This document shows, piece by piece, positions 55,511 through 64,000 of a stretch of 64,000 bases of DNA. This DNA is from Fennellomyces sp. T-0311. Lineage: Eukaryota; Mucoromycota; Mucoromycetes; Mucorales; Lichtheimiaceae. Made by a program: the position numbers and the translations under genes. Every line of letters begins with the position of its first letter. The stretch's first letter is position 1. The notes beneath the pieces were generated by a model. That model had not been told where the DNA came from. It saw nothing but the letters and a program-made list of their open reading frames with translations, and made no database searches. The DNA lies in NCBI GenBank assembly GCA_025266875.1, contig JALLLT010000073.1, forward strand, positions 1 through 64,000, written 5' to 3'.

Positions 55511-56124
55511 TTTCCTCCTGGTTGAGTTCGAAAAAAATTGATTTTTAGGAGGTGGTGGGAGGAAATAACATTTGGGCAGGTGATTTGGAGAAAAAATTTT
55601 CTTTTTCTGTTTTACATTATGATGTCATGAGCAAATAGATGGCCGGCAATTTAGTAAATAACCTCACAACGTAGTTAACTTACGCGCGACACAAGAAAAA
55701 GACGATTTCGTGTATAGAGAAGAAAAAACGTACAAAACAAGAAAAAAGCTTTGCTGCGTGACTTTGAGAAAAAAACGCAAGTTGAACTGAAATCTCAAAC
55801 AAGATGCACTTCAATTCCGACGATTTACATTGGCATTGGAAGTAATTGTAAAAGGAGATGGAAGAAAAAATGTCATTGGGGTGACATAGTGAAAGGAACT
55901 GCATTTGTAGCTATGTTACGCACTTACTGTAATAAAACCATTTTCATTGTAAAATGCACACAGCAGCACTTTTGCTGTATATGTACAGTAGCACGGTTTC
56001 ATGCACAACAGTATTGGCGACAACAATATGATGGTGGATGAAAGATAATAGAACTGGTATGGTGCATACCTTCTTAAATAGACAGAAATCTTTGCTTTTT
56101 TCAAAAGCTATCTAAGGTGCTCTC
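55511..56124. other. Gene-free stretch left of the CACTA element
   Basis: Contains an inverted repeat TTATTTCCTCC (about 55508) / GGAGGAAATAA (about 55559). No gene. Next to the CACTA end there is CTAAGGTG (56112-56119), so the junction itself is palindromic (CTAAGGTG-CTCTC-CACCTTAG). Confidence 0.45.
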
Positions 56125-56290
56125 CACCTTAGGAAAAATATATTCAGGATATAATCAAAAAGTATTCATATTTTTGAATATTTAAATTGCCACGTTTTTA
56201 AATATTTTTTCAAAATTTTTAAATATGGATTAAAATATTCTTACATACTTTTTACGTATTTGAATATCTTGATGTGCATAGGATTACTAT
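56125..56290. repeat. CACTA left end: TIR plus subterminal AT-rich repeats
   Basis: The 24-bp TIR is followed by several GAATATT/AATATTC-like motifs up to about 56270. Mirrored at 61330-61472. Confidence 0.8.
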
Positions 56291-56448
56291 CGCTCTACTG
56301 CTTTTTACATTACATATAACACTGCTGTCTTATCGCTTTCGCATAACAAAGCTACTATTTTATTATGATAAGAATATGGTTTATCTTGCTACATCAAGTA
56401 TTCCGCTAATTATACTACTGGAGATTTGCTTGTTGTGAGGATGACATA

Positions 56449-58112
56449 TTAGGCTTTCTTGTTCTTTGATGGCCGTCCGCGCGGCTTTTTCACCACAACC
56501 ATGTTGTTGCCATTCTTTTCCTTAGCTGGCCGTCCGCGCTTTTTCGCCTTCGCAGCTGTTGGGGTTAATGGAGCTTCTGTAGGCGCAACTTTTGATCTTT
56601 GTCGGAATGCTTACCAGTCGGTTGCTTGCCTTTTCCCAGTTGTGATGCTTGCTCGCGCTCCGCGACCTTTTCGGTGCGATTTGCACCTATGTTGCTATTT
56701 TTTTCCGGTGGGGTTTGGTTTTTATGCTTGATGGAAGCGACATTCTTGTTTGAATACCTTTGGTGAGGTTGCTTCGGTTTGACAGAAGACGTGCCGGTGG
56801 TCTCCTCTTCATCACTAGACAACTGGAAATCCAGTTCCAGTTCCAAAGCTGCTGTCTCTTGAAGCGACAATTCATTCCCGCCTTTTCCCGATGATCCTTC
56901 ACGACCATCGCCTGATTCTTCATCCATTACACCCGTCCATTTCATCTTCTGTGTGTTCGACTGGAACGTCTGAATCATCAAAAGGTAGAAAGTCATTAGA
57001 AAGCAGCAAGTTATCATCAACGGGGCTCGCGTCTTCGAGTTGGGCAGACTCATCATGTACGTCTTGTTGGCTACAAAGTGATATAGGAGTGGTGCAAAAA
57101 TATTAGTATACATATCGCAAAACGTAACCTACAATATACCGCTTTTTTGAGTTGGTTGCGATGCATCTTGAACTAGTTGCAAATAAGCCATGTTAGCTCA
57201 CTGCCACATATAGATAGAAAGCATATGAGATACCTTTCACCTGTGACAGAATTCGGCGAAGGCATGTTACTATGATAATAAACGCTGTTAGTACTGGCTC
57301 TCGAGATACTCGTAGCAAATACCTTTGATTCTTCTGGCCGCCTTCTTTCTCTAATTTATACTCGTGAGATGATGATAAGGTTGACGCTGCTTGGCCGTTT
57401 AAACCTTACCTTTGACTTCCTCCTTTGTTCTCTGGAAAGCTCTGACCATCAGCAGACGTGCCCCCCATGAACCTGCGCACGCGTTAAGAGGATACTCATT
57501 CTTGATGTGGCTTTCCAGGACTAGATTCGGTTGTCGTTGTTGCAGTTTTCCCAAGTCACACCAGGTAGTATCTGGATTCATCTGGTACTTCTTACGGATC
57601 ATAAGCGCCAAGGCATCAGCAAATGGAGTGATGTTTTTTTTGAATGTAGTGAGATAGACAGGCTTCCAGTCTGACTTCAAGACTTCTTCGCCAAGTGTTT
57701 GGTATAGTTCCCAGACAAAATGGCGTGGGCTACCGTCTTTATCTGTAGGATGACCGACGGTCCTCTCAATCTTGCGTTTGGCAAGTGGATTTTCGTCAGG
57801 ATCGGTACAAGGGTATTCCGGTAGATCGGTCAATGCATCAGGGCCAGAAACCAGATCTTCCTCCAGTTGTGAACGTACTTCACATAGAGTGCTGCTCAAT
57901 TCCGCAATGCGAGCTTTGGCTTCAATTAGCTCGTGACGCGCAGCACCTAGTTCGGTTTTCACCGCATTGAGCTCCAGCATCATTTCATTTTGTAAATTTT
58001 GCGCAGTAGTTTCAGCACGACGTGCATTTTGGACCATTGCTGCCTTGAAATCGGCTACTGTATTAAGAAATGATGTAATCAGTTGCGTTGTGCTATCACT
58101 GGACACTGTCAT
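56449..58112 (-). CDS. Coiled-coil, acidic, AT-hook companion of the CACTA transposase
   Basis: Exon 1 (58112-57410) encodes 234 residues: a long heptad-repeat coiled coil (about 10-90, including NAVKTELGAARHELIEAKAR) and then a conserved-looking part (HFVWELYQTLGEEVLKSDW, SWGARLLMVRAFQRTKEEVK). Several tiny exons follow (ERRRPEESK, NMPSPNSVT and others, 57.36-57.12 kb) over 40-110-nt introns. Then come an acidic exon (about 57060-56925) and a charged Ser/Thr-rich part, and the protein ends with two AT-hooks, KKRGRPAKEK and KKPRGRPSKNKK, stop at 56449. To join the last parts, two frame changes (near 56930 and 56600) are needed; these may be unseen introns or mutations. I know of no named family. 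Position in the element and domain types suggest a DNA-binding partner like plant TnpA, by analogy only. Confidence 0.6.
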
Positions 58113-58229
58113 GACAAGATCGAAAGAGCGCGGTCGAAAAAGAAATCGCGTCGCGCAGTATACCGTGTATTAAGACCCAGAAAATTGATGAAGTGCCACT
58201 GTTCGTTCAAAGCCGACGTTTTTTTCTTA

Positions 58230-61200
58230 ATGGCAAGACACAGGACATTTCAGACCCGGTGTCCATATTGTAAATGGGATGTCCGAGGAACTCGTCAGGA
58301 AGTGCAGGCGCATTTGAATGGCTGCATACAGGAAAAACTCGATGCTATACTTGCGCGAATCGATCGGCAGCCCACTAATCGTACATCAGCAGAGGTAGCG
58401 CTTGATATCCTACTCCTTATTACTTCGACTTGGGCATTAATTGTTTACTATTATAGTCATCTCGAACGACTTTCGCGGCGCCTTCACCCGAGCTTGAAGC
58501 GCTCGCACTTCATTCTGATACCTCGGGATACGACGACCAGGTGCAGTGGAATAATAAACAGTGTACAGCATCTAAAGTACTATTACTGATTTTGTATGCT
58601 GTATGTTGTATAGGACATGGAGAACGACGATCAATTCCAATATTGTGACTATCACGACTGCATGGATTGGACCTTATCGGGACCAGTAGAACTTCAGGAA
58701 GTGACTAATCCGATACCTGATCAAGACGAGCAGCCAGTAGCAATGGCAACCGATGGTTCTACTGCAGAAGTGACAAGAGAATCTCCTACAATGGCCGAGC
58801 TCTTCGATTCTTTCGGTGAATACAATATTCCTGATACCCCAATTACTGAAGAAGAAAGTATTGCAGCCAGCATTGATCTGTATGCGTTAGCTGTGCAGCA
58901 TGGTGTACCCCGAGAGTGCTTTGATGCTTTCATTTCACGAGTCAACAAGTACACCAAAGGTAAGGTCCTGCCGCTAAGATCGCATTATCGTTCACGAAAG
59001 GCATTGCGTGAATCATTCCCCATTACAACCAAGCCCTATCAAGTCTGCCCAAAGGGATGCAAGTAATTCACCGACGACGACGAAACTACAGAATGCATAC
59101 ATTGTCATGCTGCAAGATTTGAGGAAGGCTCCGATAAACCAGCAAGCACTATGCAGTATTTACCATTGAAGGATCAATTAGCGCTTCTCATCGGCGATGA
59201 AAAGACTCGACAATTCCTCAAATACCGTTCGACATACAAAGAAACCAATGATGTCATGAAGGATATATTCAATGGAGATGTGTACAAAAAGTTGAAACAC
59301 AAGCTATTCCCAGACACCATGGATCTTGCTCTAGGATTGTATACGGATGGTTTTGAAGCTTTTAAGCGAGGAAAGCACTCGATGACCATTTTTCATATAG
59401 TGGTTCTCAATCTGCCGCCAGAGATCCGCTACGAAGATCGCTACATGATACAGGTGTGTATCGCACCGGGTCCAAACAAGCCTGCGGATATTGCAAGTTT
59501 TCTATCGCCGTTGCTACTGGAATTAGAAGACTTATGCGAAAACGGAATGATTGTCGAAGCAGCTGGTGGAATCAAGGTGAAAGCCCATCTATTATTTACA
59601 GGTGGGGATATACCCGCATCAGCCGATGTCGCAGGGCACGCTGGTCACCGTAGCTACCATGGATGCCGTTTTTGTACAATCCAAGGGATACGTGTACAGA
59701 ACACCATGACGTTTCCACCGGTACAGATGGACCTTAAACAGCTCGAGTCATATTCGAATCGCTGCTGTGCTATTACCAACAATAACAGCAATGAGAGCGA
59801 CGATGATGAATATGCAGACACCGGTGACGACCAAGGTAGTGATACTGGGGCGCTAAGCGGTGAAGAGCAAGTGTCAATGGAAAGTCAACAGAGCCGGCGT
59901 CCTAAACCTGCGGTGCGCACAATAAGTATGTATGGCAAAATAGACACTAAGGTAGGCCAGAAGCGGGTTAGTCCTTTCGCACATCTGCCTACTTTCCACG
60001 GTGCAACATTCTTTCCTATTGATATTATGCACCTACTTGCCGGAATCGCAAAACAGCTCTGGGAAACCGTGTGTGGAAAATACGGTAAAGACTTAAATCC
60101 ATTATACTTGTCGCCAAAAAATCGGGGAATCGTTGGGATGCGAATTGCAGAATCAAGAGGTACTACATCATCAACTTTTTCTGGACAATGTGGCGATATA
60201 TCCTGTCAGAGTGGCTTTTTCCGCTCTGTAGATTGGATTCATTTCGGGAAGTATCTCGTTTCCACTATCTTATTGGAGTTTTACGATGATACAGAAACCC
60301 AACAGGCCCTTTGCGATCTAACATCTGTTTACAGGCTGTCATTCAGCCGGGAAATACTTCGAGACGATATTATACTATTGAAGAAGGCTGTCAGTTCATG
60401 GGTCTCCTGGCTACAGGATCAAGTAACCAAAGGATACATGTCTCCCACGGTATTTACGCCTAACACCCATTACCTCACGTATCTTCACAAAGTGATTGAG
60501 AGGCTTGGGCCGTTGCCGTTCGTTGCGGCCTTCTCAATGGAGCGTGCTATCGGCGCAATTAAGCAGCAGATACATTCCAAACGCTTCGCAGGTGTAAATT
60601 CCGGTAACGTTCTTATCGAGTTATCCGCAATTAAACAGCGTCAACGTCTCGAAAAATCCGAAAGCCTAGATACGTGTACTGAGGAGGAGCAAATCGATGA
60701 AGAACAGAACTTCGAATCAAGCAAAGCACTTAATGTGATCACACTTTCAAAAGATCCGGGTGGTCCTGAAATATGGGGACCTTTCTCGCAAGGTAGAATC
60801 CGAGATCTACGCTGTCAAAGTGCTCTACGCAACTACTGGGCTTGGCAAAACTCCACGTATGACGGTATCACCATCGATCAAAATGAAATCCTCGAGACTG
60901 GCTCGCGCTTGTACAAGGATAAAATCGTATACGGAGGGACTGAAAAAGAATCATTTGTACGACTACATGTGGTTGTGTGCACCGACAAATCAACAGGCAA
61001 AGTACTGAAAAAACAACCGGAGACAAGGCAGTATCTTGGTAAAATCAAGTATTTCTTCGCTCATAAGCTCAACGAAAATTGGTCAGAACGGCTGTTAGCG
61101 TTGGTTGAAGTTTTCCGTACAAAGAACGATCGTGGTCCATGGCCATACAGAACGGAGAATGGTGGAAGCAAGCACGTTGCTGTTGATATAAAGGACATCG

Positions 61201-61319
61201 TTGAATTTGTAGGTCGAGCGAAAGGTTCAAATGGGCGTGATTATTTTTTCTGGCCACAAAACATGCCTAACTCAAAGAAAGAAATAGCACTGGATTATAA
61301 ATTAGAATTTATACGTTGA
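58230..61319 (+). pseudogene. CACTA Tnp2-like transposase 2, nearly intact (one stop)
   Basis: Exons 58230-58394, 58457-58576 and 58614-61319 (introns 62 and 37 nt, phase 0). The first exon has a zinc-binding motif (TRCPYCKWDVRG...HLNGC). The third continues with an acidic stretch, a helical block, CPKGC followed by TAA (59064-59066) and then FTDDDETTECIHCHAAR, so one stop interrupts a metal-binding motif. The rest is open for 750 codons: LYTDGFEAFKRGKHSM, VCIAPGPNKPADI, LLFTGGDIPASADVAGHAG, CRFC, an acidic linker, FFPIDIMHLLAGIAKQLWE, and HYLTYLHKVIERLGPLPFVAAF. Asp residues in YTDGFEAF and PIDIMH are the likely catalytic ones, as in Tnp2 transposases. If the stop is read through or is recent, the element may have been active lately. 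Confidence 0.8.
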
Positions 61320-61329
61320 ATAAAATTGA

Positions 61330-61472
61330 TTTGCAACGGTATTAGATTTTGAATATTTTACTATATTTCTTACGAATTTGAATATTCATCTATATATTTT
61401 GTACGTATCTCAATACTTTCCAATATTCAAATAAATATTTGCTTTTTTCCTGAATATTTTTTTCCTAAGGTG
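61330..61472. repeat. CACTA right end: TIR plus subterminal AT-rich repeats
   Basis: GAATATT/AATATTC motifs recur at about 61350, 61377, 61387, 61421, 61434 and 61452 before the inverted TIR. Confidence 0.8.
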
Positions 61473-61475
61473 CTC

Positions 61476-61757
61476 ATTATGCTTCGAACAGAGAACTCCA
61501 TTTCCAAAATTGATGATGGGAAATATTTTTTCCATCCCACCTTCCAAAATTAGGCTTCGCGGATATCTCCTACTTTGGTAACTGCTTCTCGGTGGAAATA
61601 CCACTGCGAAGGCTCTCTTGGATCGATATAAAAGGAAACTGTCACTTCTTCAGCACTTTAAAAACGCAATCAGAGTATTACAAAATATATGCCTCATGTT
61701 TCTCATTGTCTCTCTATCTTCTTCTACTATTTTTATTATTAGCAACATTTCTTTACC
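61476..61757. other. Left flank of Harbinger element 2
   Basis: No gene. A TTCCAAAATT motif occurs twice (61502 and 61542) around a GATGGGAAATATTTTTTCCATCCC hairpin-like stretch, which may belong to the left end of the Harbinger element. Confidence 0.4.
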
Positions 61758-63761
61758 ATGGACAACAACAGTATTCCACCGCCAATTATCATCCAACGTC
61801 CCAGACATAATAATGCTGCAGAAAGAAGACGCCGTCGAGCAGCATTTATGCAATGGCTGACAGAACTTATTGCGCCTTCAGTACAGGCTATCTACTTTAT
61901 TGACACAAGCGTTGTCGCAGCTTTTGCAAGATCACCTCACCACTTTCGTGCAGCAAAAGTTAGCCGAACACATGGTGCGCAATTCTGGACGTTGACGCAT
62001 CCAAACCTGAATGACGACGATGGCTATGACAGTTACAGATGGCATTATCACATGAAGAAGTCAACTTTGGAATGGCTTATCATTACCTTGTCGATGCATG
62101 AAGCATTTGCCTCAGATTCTCGTCGAATGACCCCAGTATACATTCAAGTCTGCTGTGCAGTGTGGCGCTTTGTAAACACACATGTTGGATACCACATGTT
62201 TGAAACGCAATTTGGTTTAAGCCAAGGGTCGTATCATAACTTCACGATGCGATTCCTAAATGCCATCTGCGATGTTCACCGGCAACAGATCAGATGGCCA
62301 AGCACACCACAAGAAGTACAGCAAGCAGCACAAGCCTTTTTGGCACCTACTGGACTGGCGAGCACCCACGATGCAGGCAGAAGGCTACAGAGAGCGATCG
62401 GAGCTATGGATGGCAAACTCATCGTCATCCACAAGCCTACTAGTAACAGACAGCACTTCTGGGATCATAAATTACACCATTCGATCAATTTACTTGCTGT
62501 TTGTACTGCTGACAGAAGATTCTCGTATATAGAAGCTGGTTAATCAGGTATTGTCAACTACGTATCGAAATATCGGTATATTACTCAATCTAATGTATTT
62601 TAAAATCAATCTATAAGGTCGAACCCATGATGCACGTACTGTTACGACATTTCTGGTGTTCCCTGGTATAATGGTAACACTAAATTCTATTGGTTCAGCC
62701 TTCATATAAAATTATTGTACAGAAGAAAAGATCCTATCGTCAAGCATTTTTAACTAATGGTATTTTGCTACGGATACGTAAATCAGTTGGAAAATAATAT
62801 TCTCTTAGCTAAAGGTATAAATAGAGGGGTAGAATGATCGTTAGAGCGGAAGTTCTTCCCAACATTAAATTTTTATCTACATAAAGTCCTTTCTATCATA
62901 AATATTTTTAGTTCTTGTTAGTCTAATCGACCAAGAGTTTTTCTCTGATACGAAATCAGTTTACCTTCCTACCTCTTAAGAATTGACAACTTGATAACTT
63001 CTTTTTAGGATGCACCGCAGATTGGCAACGAATATAAGACCAATTTTGAAGAACTCCTGCGATATATTAAACTAACCTTTTTGTAGATTACTAACTTTTA
63101 TTCAGATTTGATAAAGAAAATCTTGAACAAGTAAACTTCGTCAATAACCGTTGTGTCATTCCAATACAAGAACAGACATAACAGTACGTTTGCCAATAGC
63201 TCTCTTAATACGAAGCTATTAAATGAAACTGAACAATGGTACCCAAACGGAAGTTATATCCTTGCCGGTTAATACTTCGAGCATTCTATATCTTGATGAA
63301 TATTACTAACATGAAGTTGCTTAAACTTGAAAGACTCTGCGTATCCACTACAACCAACGATAATGGTGCCTTATTCATGAACAACAACAAGCCTCGCCGA
63401 GAAAAAGTTCAACTTCGTCCACTCTTCAATGCATATGGCTATTGAACGAGCCTTTGGTTACCTTGCTTCCCGTTGAAGATTTCTACGCTACTACCTTTAT
63501 CTTAAGGATCATGAGCAATTGACATTGACGATATATGCATGTTGTATATTGCACAACATCTGCATCGAACGGCACGACCTTCATTCAAATGAACTTTTTC
63601 CATTGAATACAGAAGAAGATGAAGGTATGACTGGCTACATTGCTCTAATCGGTTTAGGACACCAACGTGGCGTTGAAGACACTACATCACTGCGTCAACA
63701 AGGTGTTGTAGTATGCGACAGGTTAAGAGATGAGTTGTATAAAGCCAGTCGTAGATTGTAG
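61758..63761 (+). pseudogene. Harbinger (PIF-like) DDE transposase, element 2
   Basis: Starts MDNNSIPPPIIIQRPRHNN. The first 261 codons are open: a basic N-terminus, helical DNA-binding-like region with YRWHYHMKKSTLEWLIITLS, GYHMFETQFGLSQGSYHNF, and the first catalytic Asp in RAIGAMDGKLIVIHKP. After 62541 the sequence is disrupted: GRTHDART continues near 62619, but the second Asp is not recognisable through 62650-63230. The C-terminal end returns at 63426-63761 with the catalytic Glu in MHMAIERAFGYLASR, then HEQLTLTIYACCILHNICIERH. A stop follows ASR. Differs clearly from Harbinger element 1. Confidence 0.75.
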
Positions 63762-63812
63762 TAAGATAAAACGAATATTACAGAAAAATAAGTAGAAGTT
63801 AAACAAAATCAT

Positions 63813-64000
63813 TTATTGATCTTCATTATTGTCGATCTGCTCTTCTTCAGTACTGCTTGTGCTTGTATTGTTTTGCCTGCCACTGTTGCCAGGGCGACCA
63901 AAAAGTTCTCTCAGTATCTGAAGGTATTCAGAATGGCGTCGGTCTTCTGCTGCCTCGAAATCGCGTGCACGACGGTCCTCTGCCTCCTCAAATCGTTGGA
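63813..64000 (-). CDS. Harbinger partner protein C-terminus, cut by the window edge
   Basis: The minus strand is open from the edge to TAA at 63813-63815 and reads RFEEAEDRRARDFEAAEDRR, then YLQILRELFGRPGN, then an acidic Ser/Thr/Asn tail. Charged helical C-termini of this kind end the Myb/SANT-like partners of Harbinger transposases, and the convergent position matches element 1. The Myb domain itself lies outside the window. Confidence 0.5.
   Translation of the reverse strand, partial: QRFEEAEDRRARDFEAAEDRRHSEYLQILRELFGRPGNSGRQNNTSTSSTEEEQIDNNEDQ

Larger units (their letters stand above)
56125..61472. mobile_element. CACTA-type element, 5.35 kb, complete, two divergent genes
   Basis: 24-bp terminal inverted repeats beginning CACCTTAGGAAAAA (56125-56148 and, inverted, 61449-61472; one mismatch) are flanked by the 3-bp duplication CTC (56122-56124 and 61473-61475), the duplication size of CACTA elements. 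Inside each end, about 150 bp of AT-rich sequence repeats TTGAATATT, GTATTCA and TACGTAT motifs in both orientations. The element encodes a Tnp2-like transposase (plus) and a coiled-coil/AT-hook protein (minus), starting 117 bp apart. Confidence 0.88.

Overview
The window looks like fungal genomic DNA that is almost entirely a nested accumulation of transposable elements. Genes are split by short introns (about 37 to 70 nt, GT...AG). There is a canonical tRNA-Val(AAC). The mix of families (DIRS, Crypton, Helitron, Harbinger, CACTA/Tnp2, Plavaka, Tc1-like, hAT-like, Ty3) is what is known from repeat-rich early-diverging fungi; Mucoromycota is my best guess, by inference only. I recognise no ordinary housekeeping protein gene.

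Layout. 0-0.8 kb: start of a CACTA Tnp2-like transposase running off the left edge. 1.7-9.2 kb: a degraded Harbinger element (Myb/SANT-like partner on +, DDE transposase on -). A DIRS-like tyrosine-recombinase retrotransposon (2634-6803) sits in an intron of its Myb gene, and a Tc1-type MITE (7681-7824) sits between its genes. 9.3-12.4 kb: a Tc1-like element and a hAT-like non-autonomous element. 12.8-19.6 kb: a large broken gene fusing a transposase-like domain to a DEDD 3'-5' exonuclease, interrupted by a solo LTR and a Tc1-like element. 20.6-26.4 kb: a CACTA Tnp2-like transposase interrupted by a solo LTR of the same family, then an intact coiled-coil gene on the opposite strand. 28.3-33.3 kb: a broken Helitron Rep-helicase. 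33.5-39.1 kb: a Tc1-like element with an apparently intact Crypton (35188-39009) inside it. 39.2-40.4 kb: a small zinc-knuckle gene, repeats and the tRNA gene. 40.4-42.7 kb: two Ty3 integrase ends, head to head, each with an LTR. 43.0-48.6 kb: a decayed Plavaka transposase with a divergent companion gene. 49.1-55.5 kb: Ty3 remnants carrying another Tc1-like copy. 56.1-61.5 kb: a CACTA element with TIRs, a 3-bp target duplication and two divergent genes. 61.8-64 kb: a second Harbinger element with its Myb partner starting at the right edge.

How the parts work together. Most elements show the known gene pairings: transposase plus DNA-binding partner in Harbinger, Gag/RT-RNase H/tyrosine recombinase in DIRS. 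The CACTA-like elements also seem to pair a transposase with a second, poorly known protein. The clearest case is 56125-61472, where a coiled-coil, acidic, AT-hook protein is divergently encoded 117 bp from the transposase, in an element whose ends are full of AT-rich repeats. Nesting orders events: the Harbinger, exonuclease-fusion, Tnp2 and Helitron genes are old; the DIRS, solo LTRs, Tc1-like copies and Crypton arrived later.
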